The notes: a model not told the origin generated them from the sequence alone. A stretch of 64,000 bases of DNA from Hungatella effluvii (GCF_003201875.1 NZ_QJKD01000004.1:1-64000); one strand, 5' to 3'; shown: positions 1 to 8,407, counted from the first letter of the stretch. Program-made: numbers and translations.

Positions 1-96
<96 letters not shown>

Positions 97-319
97 ATGA
101 TTCGTTTGATCCGGGGTCAAAATCAACTAACTAGCTAATTTATTTCCCGTTTTACTTGTTGTTTGGTTCGTATACAATACTTGTATTCGTTCTGAATTTT
201 CTCATTCAAAGCCATCAAACAATGGCTTGTTTTATTAGAATTTTCAGGGTTTTACATACTGTTCAATCTTCTGTTTTCAAAGTGCTTTGCGTTGTTATGT
301 TCTCAACAGCAACTCGTTT
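97..319 (-). other. rrn leader (pre-16S transcript)
   Basis: The stretch between the second rrn promoter and the 16S 5' end is AT-rich and has no plausible gene. A boxA-like CTTTGAAAACAG (reverse complement of 271-282) matches the antitermination element usual in Firmicute rrn leaders. The small open frame at 156-410 has no ribosome binding site and runs against transcription, so it is not called. Confidence 0.6.
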
Positions 320-348
320 ATATTACCACATCGTCTCTGTTTTGTCAA
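320..348 (-). promoter_or_regulatory. rrn promoter P2
   Basis: On the minus strand TTGACA (343-348), a 17-base spacer and TAATAT (320-325) form a near-consensus sigma-A promoter nearest the 16S gene. Confidence 0.85.
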
Positions 349-403
349 CAACTTTTTTAATTTATTTTTTTGCTTTTTTCACCGTTTTTCGCGGTGGAGT
401 TAA

Positions 404-432
404 ATTATAGCACATTGACTTGTCCGAGTCAA
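404..432 (-). promoter_or_regulatory. rrn promoter P1
   Basis: On the minus strand TTGACT (427-432), a 17-base spacer and a perfect TATAAT (404-409). With P2 84 bp downstream it gives the tandem promoter pair typical of Firmicute rRNA operons. Confidence 0.88.
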
Positions 433-489
433 CCATAATTTTACTTTTTTCTCCACGAAAGGGCAAAAAAATAATCATTTGGAAAAGAG

Positions 490-577
490 CGGAGAAAGAG
501 GGATTTGAACCCTCGCGCCGGTTACCCGACCTACACCCTTAGCAGGGGCGCCTCTTCGGCCTCTTGAGTATTTCTCC
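490..577 (-). tRNA. tRNA-Ser (anticodon GCU)
   Basis: The reverse complement folds as a class II tRNA: acceptor arms GGAGAAA (571-577) and TTTCTCC (491-497), discriminator G at 490, anticodon loop CTGCTAA giving GCU, a long variable arm typical of tRNA-Ser, and a T loop GGGTTCAAATCCC. CCA is not encoded. It decodes AGC/AGU. It has its own promoter that overlaps the end of plsC. Confidence 0.96.
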
Positions 578-637
578 GTAGTTCATAGTCTCCATATGAT
601 TCGTCCTGCAACAAGATTGTTCCCAGACGCATTGACA

Positions 638-666
638 ATTATACTAGAGAATATTTCGATTGTCAA
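638..666 (-). promoter_or_regulatory. tRNA-Ser promoter
   Basis: On the minus strand TTGACA (661-666), a 17-base spacer and TATAAT (638-643), a consensus sigma-A promoter about 55 bp upstream of the tRNA. The -35 box covers the plsC stop codon (663-665). Confidence 0.85.
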
Positions 667-1376
667 CCCATATTTTCATTTATTTCCTGTTGAATTTTGT
701 CGTGTACTATATCTGCTATTTGAATTGTCCTTAACCCAACATATTGTTCCGGCTGCAGCGGTTCCAGGAAGCGTACCTGGACCTTTTGCTTCTTAATAGA
801 ATTAACATCGAATGGTTTGAAACAGTCAATCAGTGCAACCGGCACAATCGGACACCTGGCATTTACCGCACTCTTGAAGGTTCCTCCTTTAAAAGAGAGA
901 AGATTGTTTCCTTCCCTGCTCCGGGTCCCCTCGGCGAATATCACGTAATTTCTTCCCTGCTTCACATCCTCCGTCATCTTTGTGATGACCTTTAAGGATG
1001 CTTTTACGTCCTGGCGGTCTATGGACATGCCGTGCATGGCCGCGATGACCTGCTTGATCAATATAATATTAGAAGCTTCTTTCTTGACGACAATCCCCAG
1101 CGGATTGGGACAACTCTCCATAATGGCCAGAACATCAAACAGGCCCTGGTGATTGGGAAACAGGATAAAACCGTTTTTTTCGGGCAGATTTTGAATTCCG
1201 TGGACTTCTACTTCCACACGGCCTGTGCGGTTTACCGTTTTCACTACATTCCTAATATAATCATATCGCTGCTGTTCTGTGTGGGTATCCCCTGATCTCC
1301 CCAGCTTCCAGATATGATAAAACCATATTGGAGCCCGAAAAAAATTCCGAAGCACCATATATGCAATACGGTTCAT
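663..1376 (-). CDS. plsC: 1-acyl-sn-glycerol-3-phosphate acyltransferase (PlsC family)
   Basis: A 237-residue membrane-associated acyltransferase of the PlsC/LPLAT family, which acylates lysophosphatidic acid at sn-2 to make phosphatidic acid. The catalytic HX4D motif is NHQGLFD with His76 and Asp81, and the substrate-binding FAEGTR block is near residues 147-152. Length is normal for the family. The start ATG follows a clear AGGAGG (caggaggaaatcATG). Just upstream on the same strand is the fumarase beta gene (43 bp gap), and downstream is the tRNA-Ser promoter. The precise acyl acceptor cannot be told from sequence alone. Confidence 0.88.
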   Translation of the reverse strand: MNRIAYMVLRNFFRAPIWFYHIWKLGRSGDTHTEQQRYDYIRNVVKTVNRTGRVEVEVHGIQNLPEKNGFILFPNHQGLFDVLAIMESCPNPLGIVVKKEASNIILIKQVIAAMHGMSIDRQDVKASLKVITKMTEDVKQGRNYVIFAEGTRSREGNNLLSFKGGTFKSAVNARCPIVPVALIDCFKPFDVNSIKKQKVQVRFLEPLQPEQYVGLRTIQIADIVHDKIQQEINENMG

Positions 1377-1419
1377 GATTTCCTCCTGCGTTTCTCTGTA
1401 TTGTAATTGGACAGAGAAA

Positions 1420-1971
1420 CTATTCTTCCCTGTATTCTTTTATCGCGGTCTCATATAGATTGTTTCCTTTGCTGTCGATAACGACAATCACAGGGAAATC
1501 TTCTATCTCCAGACGGCGGATCGCTTCTGTGCCCAGGTCATCGTAAGCGATCACCTCTGAGGAAAGAATCCGCTTAGACAGAAGCGCCCCGGCCCCTCCT
1601 ACTGCGGCAAAATAGACGGAACCATTTCTGACAATGGCATCCACCACCTCTTCACTTCTCTTTCCCTTTCCAATCATGCCGCCAAGCCCCATATCGAGAA
1701 GCTGCGGCGTATACCGGTCCATGCGGCTGGCTGTCGTAGGACCTGCCGATCCGATTGGTCGTCCTTCTCTTGCAGGGGATGGACCCATGTAATAGATCAT
1801 GTTGCCGCTGATTTCAAACGGCAGTTCCTGCCCCCGGTCCAGTGTCTCCTGCATCCTCTTATGTGCCGCATCCCTGGCGGTATAGATGGTTCCTGATAAA
1901 TATACGTAATCGCCCGCTGAAAGGCTGGCTGCGTCCTCTTTGGTAATTGGTGCTTTCATATAACGGTCCAT
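1420..1971 (-). CDS. Fe-S hydro-lyase (class I fumarase type), beta subunit
   Basis: A 183-residue subunit matching the C-terminal half of class I fumarases and tartrate dehydratases, with the family block GSAGPTTASRMD and the following GLGGMIGKGKR. In two-subunit enzymes it pairs with the alpha subunit to hydrate fumarate to malate reversibly. The frame opens at 2028, inside the alpha gene, but GGAGGGG eight bases upstream of the ATG at 1971 marks the real start (MDRYMKAP). Alpha lies 37 bp upstream, so the two are surely one operon. Fumarase versus L-tartrate dehydratase cannot be separated for certain. Confidence 0.88.
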   Translation of the reverse strand: MDRYMKAPITKEDAASLSAGDYVYLSGTIYTARDAAHKRMQETLDRGQELPFEISGNMIYYMGPSPAREGRPIGSAGPTTASRMDRYTPQLLDMGLGGMIGKGKRSEEVVDAIVRNGSVYFAAVGGAGALLSKRILSSEVIAYDDLGTEAIRRLEIEDFPVIVVIDSKGNNLYETAIKEYREE

Positions 1972-2008
1972 ACTGTGGTAACCCCTCCTTCTCTTTCTTA
2001 GAGTGCTC

Positions 2009-2851
2009 TTATATAATCCGGTGCGCATGACGGTTTACATGGCAACAGATATTGACCGCCACAGGCAGGCCCGCTATATGGGTGGGGTACGTCTCGATGT
2101 TTACCGCCAGAGCTGTGACGCTCCCGCCGAGTCCGCCCGGTCCGATTCCCAGGCGGTTGACTTTTTCGAGCAGTTCCTTCTCAAGCTCTCCTGCATAGCC
2201 CGCCGGAGGTTCCTCCTCCAGGTTTCTGGTCAGAGCGTGCTTTGCCATCTCCGCACATTTTTCGAAGGTTCCGCCGATTCCCACACCGATTACCATAGGG
2301 GGACAGGCATTGGGACCTGCATCACGGACTGCCGTAAGTACGGCTTCCTTAATCCCTTCGATCCCATCCGCCGGCTTTAACATAAAGATACGGCTCATGT
2401 TTTCACTGCCAAAGCCTTTGGGCGCTACGGTGATATCAATCCTGTCTCCATCCGTGATCTCATAATGGATGACAGCCGGAGTGTTGTCTTTCGTGTTGAT
2501 CCGGTCTACCGGCTCTACCACGGATTTACGAAGATAACCTTCCACATATCCGTCATGCACGCCCTGATTTACCGCGTCTGCCAGGCTGCCTCCTTCTATA
2601 TGTACGTCCTGTCCTATTTTCAGGAAAATGACAGCCATACCAGTATCCTGGCAGATGGGGATCCTGTCTTCCCCTGCAATTTTTAAATTTTCCTCCAGCT
2701 GCTCTAATATCTGCCTTCCCAGAGGCGACCTCTCCCGTCTTACCGCATCACAGAATACATTCTTCATGTCATCCGACAAAACATGGTTCGCTTCAATACA
2801 CATTTCTTTAATATTTCTTGTTATCTCTTCGGCCTGAATGGTTCTTATCAT
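2009..2851 (-). CDS. Fe-S hydro-lyase (class I fumarase type), alpha subunit
   Basis: A 280-residue alpha subunit of a two-component, oxygen-sensitive [4Fe-4S] fumarase or tartrate dehydratase. Family blocks are PICQDTGMAVIF near residue 62, AVIHYEI, the PKGFGSENMS block and GPNACPPMVIGVGIGGTFEKC; the cysteines in the first, third and last of these are candidate cluster ligands. GGAGG six bases before the ATG supports the start. It is first in the pair and ends 37 bp before beta. An anaerobe with this enzyme could run the reductive TCA branch or feed fumarate reduction. Confidence 0.9.
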   Translation of the reverse strand: MIRTIQAEEITRNIKEMCIEANHVLSDDMKNVFCDAVRRERSPLGRQILEQLEENLKIAGEDRIPICQDTGMAVIFLKIGQDVHIEGGSLADAVNQGVHDGYVEGYLRKSVVEPVDRINTKDNTPAVIHYEITDGDRIDITVAPKGFGSENMSRIFMLKPADGIEGIKEAVLTAVRDAGPNACPPMVIGVGIGGTFEKCAEMAKHALTRNLEEEPPAGYAGELEKELLEKVNRLGIGPGGLGGSVTALAVNIETYPTHIAGLPVAVNICCHVNRHAHRII

Positions 2852-2960
2852 ACGATTCCTCCATATAAATGATGAAATCCATCACTCTCTTTTACTAACT
2901 ATAAGGGATTGATGCATTGAAATCAAGTATAATCATGTGTTATTTCTTTTGCAATTACTC

Positions 2961-2989
2961 TTGACAATGGATGGATCGCGGTGTATTAT
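2961..2989 (+). promoter_or_regulatory. promoter of the GntR-ABC operon
   Basis: TTGACA (2961-2966), a 17-base spacer and TATTAT (2984-2989). The start of transcription should fall near 2996, inside the inverted repeat listed next. Confidence 0.85.
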
Positions 2990-2990
2990 T

Positions 2991-3016
2991 GTATTAAGTA
3001 ATTAGTACAGTAATAC
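2991..3016 (+). promoter_or_regulatory. candidate GntR (YtrA-type) operator
   Basis: GTATTA (2991-2996) and TAATAC (3011-3016) form an inverted repeat with 14 bases between, directly after the -10 box and before the ribosome binding site of the GntR gene. YtrA-type repressors usually repress their own operon from such a site. The assignment is by position only. Confidence 0.5.
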
Positions 3017-3032
3017 AAATGGAGGTGAGCGA

Positions 3033-3404
3033 ATGACATGGCATTTTGAAAATGACAGACCAATCTATACTCAGCTTTTGGAGCAGATACGTCTTCGGAT
3101 TATATCAGGCATCTATGCGGCGGGCAGCCGCCTGCCATCTGTCAGGGAACTGGCGGCAGATGCTTCTGTCAATCCCAATACGATGCAGAAGGCGTTATCG
3201 GAGCTGGAACAAAGCGGTATTATCTATTCTCAAAGAACATCGGGACGTTTCGTCACGGAGGACACGGCAATGATTGAACATGTAAAAGAAGAGATTGCAG
3301 AAGAAAAAATCAAAGAATTTTTTAAGGTCATGAACAGTCTTGGCCTAAAACCGGGGGATACACTGAAATTAGTAGAAAAAGCGGCAAAGGAGATGAGTCA
3401 ATGA
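3033..3404 (+). CDS. GntR family transcriptional regulator, YtrA subfamily
   Basis: A 123-residue regulator with an N-terminal winged helix of GntR type (DRPIYTQLLEQIRLRIISG, then SRLPSVRELA and VNPNTMQKALSELE) and a short helical tail instead of a large ligand domain, which defines the YtrA subfamily. GGAGGTGAG precedes the ATG. Its last four bases overlap the ABC ATPase gene (ATGA), so the three genes 3033-4908 are one operon. YtrA proteins usually repress their own ABC transporter and respond to cell-envelope stress; the inducer here is unknown. Confidence 0.92.
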   Translation: MTWHFENDRPIYTQLLEQIRLRIISGIYAAGSRLPSVRELAADASVNPNTMQKALSELEQSGIIYSQRTSGRFVTEDTAMIEHVKEEIAEEKIKEFFKVMNSLGLKPGDTLKLVEKAAKEMSQ

Positions 3405-4099
3405 ATTCTATACTACAGTGCAGCCATATTACAAAAAAATTTGGCTCTTTAACGGCTCTCGATGATGTGAATTTCACCATCGAACCAGGCAGAATCGTAG
3501 GACTTCTGGGGCCTAACGGAAGCGGAAAGTCGACATTTATCAAGCTGGCCACAGGCCTGTTAACTCCGACAACCGGAACGATCACCATCTGCGATCTTCC
3601 GGTCAGTGTTGAGACGAAACGGAGAGTCTCTTACCTGCCTGATAAGAACTACTTAAATGACGGACTGAGAATCAACCAGATTCTTGACTATTTTCACGAT
3701 TTTTACGACAATTTTGATTTAAACAAGGCTTACGAGATGTTAAAACGTCTGAACATCGATCCGAAGAGCCGGCTGAAAACGCTATCCAAAGGAACGAAGG
3801 AAAAGGTTCAGCTGATTCTGGTCATGAGCCGAAACGCTGATCTTTATCTTCTGGATGAACCAATCGGCGGTGTCGACCCGGCGGCCAGAGACTATATTTT
3901 AAATACCATATTATCGAATTACAATGAACAGGGTTCCATTATTATTTCCACCCATTTAATTTCCGATATTGAACCAGTTCTGGATGACATCATCTTTATC
4001 AAGGATGGAAAGATTGTTCTGACCAGTTCTGTCGATGCAATCCGGGAAGAAAACGGTAAATCTGTAGATGCTCTGTTCAGGGAGGTGTTCAAATGCTAG
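3401..4099 (+). CDS. ABC transporter ATP-binding protein (YtrB-like)
   Basis: A 232-residue ATPase with Walker A GPNGSGKST near residue 38, a signature LSKGTKEK, Walker B LYLLDEP followed by IGGVDPAARD, and a switch His in STHLI. It couples ATP hydrolysis to the permease encoded just downstream (overlap of 7 bp). With the GntR gene it forms a YtrA-type operon, usually linked to peptide-antibiotic or envelope-stress export. The substrate is not evident. Confidence 0.93.
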   Translation: MNSILQCSHITKKFGSLTALDDVNFTIEPGRIVGLLGPNGSGKSTFIKLATGLLTPTTGTITICDLPVSVETKRRVSYLPDKNYLNDGLRINQILDYFHDFYDNFDLNKAYEMLKRLNIDPKSRLKTLSKGTKEKVQLILVMSRNADLYLLDEPIGGVDPAARDYILNTILSNYNEQGSIIISTHLISDIEPVLDDIIFIKDGKIVLTSSVDAIREENGKSVDALFREVFKC

Positions 4100-4908
4100 G
4101 TAAAGTATTCAAACATGAAATGAAATCCACATCCCGATTATTTTTACCGCTGATGATCGGATTCATTGCCATTACGCTTCTGTGCAAATTTACATTTGAA
4201 ACCAGCTACAGTGCGATTCTGGGAAACAACAGGCTGATGGAAACGATTACGGTAATCTTTTTCGTCCTGTATTTTATCTATATCATCGCCCTGTTTGTCA
4301 TGACTTCCGTGTTTATCGTCATGCACTTTTATAAAACCATGGTGAGTGACCAGGGATATTTAACCAACACTCTTCCAGTGAAGATGAGTACTCTGATCAA
4401 TGCAAAGCTTTTGTCAGCCATCCTCTGGGAGATTATCGCCGGTGCGCTGTTTATATTATCCATCTTCATCTTTTTCACCGGACACTTAAACTTCAATCTG
4501 ACTGATCTCCAGCAGCTGCTCCGTGATTTTGGGACTCTCTATCGTGAGGCTTCAAATTACCTGAATATGCCGATTTTCCTGATTGAAGTCACGATTACCT
4601 GCATCGCCGGTCTGATTTCCGGACCTCTGATGCTGTATGCGGCGATTGCGCTTGGTCACTTGTTCCGGAAACACAGAGTCCTCTGGGCTATAATCTCTTA
4701 TTTTGTTATCTATGTGGTAATGCAGATTATCAGCAGCGTGTATTTCTCCATATGCGGTTACTCCTCTCCTCTAATCAGCAATTCGGAGTACGCCGTTCAG
4801 ACGGTTAAGAATTATATGCTGTTCACCACCATCTTCAGCATGGCCTGCACAGCGGGATTTTATGCAATAACAGATTATATCTTTACCAGGAAGCTTAATC
4901 TGGAGTAA
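4093..4908 (+). CDS. ABC transporter membrane protein
   Basis: A 271-residue integral membrane protein with about six hydrophobic segments (first near residues 15-35) and no binding-protein signature, as in ABC-2 type permeases paired with YtrB-like ATPases. It starts inside the end of the ATPase gene, so the two are translationally coupled. The operon is closed by a bidirectional terminator 30 bp after the stop. No substrate can be read from the sequence. Confidence 0.8.
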   Translation: MLGKVFKHEMKSTSRLFLPLMIGFIAITLLCKFTFETSYSAILGNNRLMETITVIFFVLYFIYIIALFVMTSVFIVMHFYKTMVSDQGYLTNTLPVKMSTLINAKLLSAILWEIIAGALFILSIFIFFTGHLNFNLTDLQQLLRDFGTLYREASNYLNMPIFLIEVTITCIAGLISGPLMLYAAIALGHLFRKHRVLWAIISYFVIYVVMQIISSVYFSICGYSSPLISNSEYAVQTVKNYMLFTTIFSMACTAGFYAITDYIFTRKLNLE

Positions 4909-4931
4909 TATCTTTCGGGTGAAAGGAACAG

Positions 4932-4997
4932 ATAAAAAACGTGGTAATTCCGATCAGAGGATATTGATCCAATCGGGATTACCACGTTTTTTATTTT
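4932..4997. terminator. bidirectional intrinsic terminator
   Basis: A 16-bp stem with one imperfect pair (4939-4954 with 4972-4987) followed by TTTTTTATTTTTAT on the plus strand and preceded by an A-run that gives a T-run on the minus strand. It serves the ABC operon and the convergent Rrf2 gene. Confidence 0.88.
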
Positions 4998-5052
4998 TAT
5001 ATCCAGCGTTCTCAATCCTGGCTCTTATTTCAATCCATATTTTGAATCCTTG

Positions 5053-5469
5053 TTATTCCTTCTTGAATATCTTCGCTTCAATCGAAGCGATCGTAATGTT
5101 TTCCAGCCGCTTACGGCATAATTCATCGAGATCCGCATAGATTCCATCCATGATGGCGGCCATACCGGATGCGATCATGCAGTCCATTTCCTTGTCTCCT
5201 GATTTCCATGAAGCCGATACAAAATCGACCTCCAGGGCATCGCATACCTGTCTTAAATTCACGCAGGATGAGTCTTTTTCAAAATGGTATCCGCCTTCCA
5301 GCCCCTCTTTTGTTGAAATGATTCCGGCCTTTTTTAACTTGGCCATGACCTTTCTCACTCTGGCCGGATTGGTGCATACGTTGGAAGCCAGCGCCTCGCT
5401 GGATATGGTTTCCTGACGGTGATTCAAATATACCAAGGCGTGGACCGCTATTGCAAATTCACTTGTCAT
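5053..5469 (-). CDS. Rrf2 family transcriptional regulator
   Basis: A 138-residue Rrf2-type winged-helix protein (MTSEFAIAVHALVYL, then SSEALASNVCTNPARVRKVMAKLKKAG split over helices 2 and 3). Five cysteines are present (VCTN, SSCVN, VCDAL, DCM, LCR), but the tight three-Cys cluster of IscR/NsrR is absent, so it may not carry an Fe-S cluster or may use another ligand. It converges on the ABC operon and has its own promoter with repeated elements near the -10. The target genes are unknown. Confidence 0.88.
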   Translation of the reverse strand: MTSEFAIAVHALVYLNHRQETISSEALASNVCTNPARVRKVMAKLKKAGIISTKEGLEGGYHFEKDSSCVNLRQVCDALEVDFVSASWKSGDKEMDCMIASGMAAIMDGIYADLDELCRKRLENITIASIEAKIFKKE

Positions 5470-5547
5470 GTGATTCGCCCCCTGTCTGATTCATACTCTT
5501 CCCTGAAACCTTAATCTGTAATTATTATTGTTTCAGTTTATATTGTA

Positions 5548-5576
5548 ATACTATCAGTTACAGTTTTTTTTGTCAA
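5548..5576 (-). promoter_or_regulatory. Rrf2 gene promoter with possible operator
   Basis: On the minus strand TTGACA (5571-5576), a 17-base spacer and TAGTAT (5548-5553). The segment around it holds related words ACTGTAACTG and AAACTGAAAC in the spacer and downstream, which may be an autoregulatory site; this last point is inference. Confidence 0.7.
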
Positions 5577-5605
5577 GTCCAAACCAAAAGAAATTTCAAA
5601 CAAAT

Positions 5606-5725
5606 TTATTTTAATATTTTACCCATAATTACAACACAGCCCATAATGATCAGGATGGATACAAAGATTCCGCCCATCCCTTTTCCCATGATTTCCAGAG
5701 CTATTAAGAAATTTTCCATCATCAT
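5606..5725 (-). CDS. OadG-related small transporter subunit (39 residues)
   Basis: A short gene translating to a 39-residue peptide with one hydrophobic helix (about residues 17-36) and a Lys-ended tail, beginning MMMENFLIALEIMGKG. GGAGGG lies five bases before the first ATG. It starts 9 bp after the stop of the OadB-like beta subunit, the usual place of the gamma subunit in sodium-pumping decarboxylases. Small OadG-like proteins of this size are known next to beta subunits in Clostridia and are thought to anchor the complex. The C-terminal soluble part of ordinary OadG is missing. Confidence 0.78.
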   Translation of the reverse strand: MMMENFLIALEIMGKGMGGIFVSILIIMGCVVIMGKILK

Positions 5726-5734
5726 ATTTCCCTC

Positions 5735-6871
5735 CTATAAGAACCTGGTTACCAGGCTGATGACAAGGCCGCCTGCTATGACTGAGGCAATCTGGCCGGA
5801 TACATTGGCGCCGACTGCGTGCATCAGGATAATATTCCCCGGTTCCTCTTTCTGGGCCATCTTCTGTACTACTCTGGCAGACATGGGGAATGCGGATATT
5901 CCGGCCGCGCCGATCATCGGGTTGATTTTCTCTTTACGGAACAGATTTAATATTTTGGCAAACAGCACGCCGCCTATGGTATCAAATACAAAGGCAATCA
6001 GGCCAATACCCATGATCATCAGCGTATCGACTCTCACAAACGCCTCCGCACGCATGCTGAAGGAGATTGTAATTCCCAGAAGCAGGGTGATTAAATTGGC
6101 GAGCCCGTTCTGAGCCGTGTCGGAAAGATTGCCGAGAACGCCGCATTCTCTCAACAGGTTGCCAAACATTAAGAATCCCACAAGGGCTACCGACATCGGG
6201 GCGATCATGCCTACAATGATAGTTACAACGATTGGAAATGCTATCCTCATGGCCTTCGAAACGCCCCCAGGCTTATACTCCATATGGATGGTTCTCTCCT
6301 TCTTTGTCGTGACCAGCCTGATGGCAAATGGCTGTACAATCGGCACCAGGGCCATATAGGAGTAGGCGGCCACCGCTATGGCTCCAATATATTTTGAATG
6401 GAGAATCTGGGACACGAGGATGGAGGTCGGTCCATCTGCCGCGCCGATAATTCCGATGGATGCTGCGTCTTTCAAATCAAATCCCAGCAGTACCGCCGCA
6501 CAGATCGCGATAAAGATTCCCAGCTGGGCGGCCGCACCGAATAAGAACATCACCGGCTGGGACAGCAGGGGGCCGAAATCGATCATGGCTCCGATTCCGA
6601 TAAACAGGAGGATGGGAAGCGCCTCAGACGCTTCGATCCCCACATGAAACAGCCATTCTATAATTCCGTTGGTGTCGCCGACACCGGCCAGCACCTGATT
6701 GATAACCCCTGTATTCGGCAGATTCACCAGAATTGCACCGAATCCCATGGGCAGAAGCAGCGCCGGTTCATACTCTTTTTTAATTGCAAGCCATATCAGG
6801 ATGATTCCCACCAGATACATGAGTATTTGCTGCCAAGTAACAGACATAATTCCCTCTAATAAGAATTCCAT
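5735..6871 (-). CDS. sodium ion-translocating decarboxylase, beta subunit (OadB/GcdB/MmdB)
   Basis: A 378-residue membrane protein of the sodium-pumping decarboxylase beta family. Landmarks are PLLLFIGIGAMIDFGPLL, the conserved GAADGPTSI block and the C-terminal NIILMHAVGANVSGQIASVIAGG region. It carries sodium out coupled to decarboxylation of a carboxybiotin carried by alpha and biotin subunits, which are not in this window. AGGAGG sits six bases before the ATG at 6871; the ATG at 6877 abuts the same site and is less likely. The 39-residue small subunit follows at 9 bp. Substrate (oxaloacetate, glutaconyl-CoA or methylmalonyl-CoA) is not determinable. Confidence 0.92.
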   Translation of the reverse strand: MEFLLEGIMSVTWQQILMYLVGIILIWLAIKKEYEPALLLPMGFGAILVNLPNTGVINQVLAGVGDTNGIIEWLFHVGIEASEALPILLFIGIGAMIDFGPLLSQPVMFLFGAAAQLGIFIAICAAVLLGFDLKDAASIGIIGAADGPTSILVSQILHSKYIGAIAVAAYSYMALVPIVQPFAIRLVTTKKERTIHMEYKPGGVSKAMRIAFPIVVTIIVGMIAPMSVALVGFLMFGNLLRECGVLGNLSDTAQNGLANLITLLLGITISFSMRAEAFVRVDTLMIMGIGLIAFVFDTIGGVLFAKILNLFRKEKINPMIGAAGISAFPMSARVVQKMAQKEEPGNIILMHAVGANVSGQIASVIAGGLVISLVTRFL

Positions 6872-6905
6872 TTCCATCCTCCTGTTTTCTCTATTGCCCT
6901 AATTT

Positions 6906-8237
6906 TTATTGTCCTTTTTCTTTCTCCCGGTTCAGTTCTATTTTTACCGTCTTTATCACCTTTTCATTCATCTTAAGGATGGTGTAATGGATGCCATCCT
7001 CATACAGCTCTATAGGCATCTGTTTGTCATTCGGTATGTATCCGAGACATTCGATCAGATAGCCTGACAGGGTATCGCAGGAGCTCTCGATATCCTCATG
7101 AAGAACCTCATTTAAATCGTACAGGAGGATGCTTCCGGCCGCCTGGTACACATGGGGTTCCACCTCCACAAGCTCCGGCTCCACGTCTTCATACTCGTCG
7201 TGTAAATCGCCCACTATCTCCTCGATTAAGTCTTCCATGGTCACAATCCCCGACACGCCGCCGTACTCGTCGACGAGCACAGCCATCTTCAGCTTATTCT
7301 TCTGCATCTCCTGAAATAATTTATCCGTCTTCCTGTTTTCAGGAATAAAATACGGTTTCTGCATGATGGCGCGAATATCGATTTCCCTGACGGGCTTCTT
7401 ATTCGCTTCTATGATAAAATCCTTCATAAACAGGATTCCCACTATATTGTCAATCTCATCCTCGTAGACCGGGATTCTGGAGTGTCTGCTGCTTAGTATT
7501 TCGTCGATACTGGACAGCAGAGGCATGCTTAAATCCACAGCGATCATGTCCTGGCGCGGAGTCATGATTTCTCTTGCCTTCTTATCATCAAATAAAAAGA
7601 TGGAGGTTATCATATCCTGTTCAATTTCATTGAACACGCCGCTTTCCCGGCCGGTCTGGAGCATGGAACGGATCTCTTCTTCAGAAACCTCCTCTTCCAA
7701 ATTCTCCGTCTTAAGTCCCAGAAGCCTTAATATTCCGTTAGTGGACGCGGACAACAGTGCAATAAACGGGGCCATGATCTTAGAAATGATATAAATTGGC
7801 TTAACGGCAAACAGGCTGAAGGCCTCCGCCTTCTGCAGCGCAACCCTTTTCGGCACCAGTTCACCAAATACCAGGTTGAAATAAGACAGGATGATCGTAA
7901 CCACCACCATCGCTATGCTCTGGCTGTAGGGAATTCCTGACTGCGCCATGCGGTTTCCCAGTATCTGTGAAATACCGGTCGCCGCGGATGCACTGGAAAA
8001 GAATCCGGCAAACGTGATTGCCACCTGGATGGTTGACAGAAATCCTGTGGAATTTTCTGATAGTTTTTGAATCAGGGCCGCCTTTTTATTGCCATTGTCG
8101 GCGAGCATCCGGATCCTGTTCTTGTTGACAGATACAACTGCCATTTCTGCCCCTGCGAAAAATGCATTCATCATGGTAAGGGCTATTAATAGTAAAATCT
8201 GTGCGGCTATCGCAGCCGCGCCTGGGTCACTGTCCAA
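6906..8237 (-). CDS. CNNM/CorC family (hemolysin C-like) metal transporter
   Basis: A 443-residue protein with an N-terminal DUF21 membrane domain (AFFAGAEMAVVSV), a CBS pair (EIMTPRQDMIAV through VSGIVTMEDLIEEIVGDL) and a C-terminal CorC_HlyC domain. Family members export Mg or Mn, and some Firmicute ones protect against excess metal. The first ATG is at 8276, but AAAGGAGGA lies eight bases before a TTG at 8237 that gives MDSDPG, a usual family N-terminus, so TTG is preferred. A manganese riboswitch sits upstream, which strongly suggests Mn-induced expression and a role in Mn efflux. Confidence 0.88.
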   Translation of the reverse strand: MDSDPGAAAIAAQILLLIALTMMNAFFAGAEMAVVSVNKNRIRMLADNGNKKAALIQKLSENSTGFLSTIQVAITFAGFFSSASAATGISQILGNRMAQSGIPYSQSIAMVVVTIILSYFNLVFGELVPKRVALQKAEAFSLFAVKPIYIISKIMAPFIALLSASTNGILRLLGLKTENLEEEVSEEEIRSMLQTGRESGVFNEIEQDMITSIFLFDDKKAREIMTPRQDMIAVDLSMPLLSSIDEILSSRHSRIPVYEDEIDNIVGILFMKDFIIEANKKPVREIDIRAIMQKPYFIPENRKTDKLFQEMQKNKLKMAVLVDEYGGVSGIVTMEDLIEEIVGDLHDEYEDVEPELVEVEPHVYQAAGSILLYDLNEVLHEDIESSCDTLSGYLIECLGYIPNDKQMPIELYEDGIHYTILKMNEKVIKTVKIELNREKEKGQ

Positions 8238-8276
8238 GCTTAATTCCTCCTTTATTTGGGTTGGGTATTCCGGCAT

Positions 8277-8407
8277 TTTCCTCTAAATAAAGAGTCCGGC
8301 GGACCGGACTCCCGCGCCGGAGCGCAGTCGCTTCAGCGGCCATATTTCCTTAGCGCGGAGTACGCATCCTGCCCGGAGGGCTTTTTTTAAAGAGGAACAC
8401 TTTCCTC
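8277..8407 (-). other. leader between riboswitch terminator and CNNM gene
   Basis: A GC-rich stretch with several hairpins: AAGAGGAA/TTCCTCTT just after the terminator (8390-8409), GCCC/GGGC (8370-8380) and AGTCCGG/CCGGACT (8291-8308). No gene is seen. The hairpins could shape translation of the transporter mRNA, but no known element is recognised. Confidence 0.4.
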
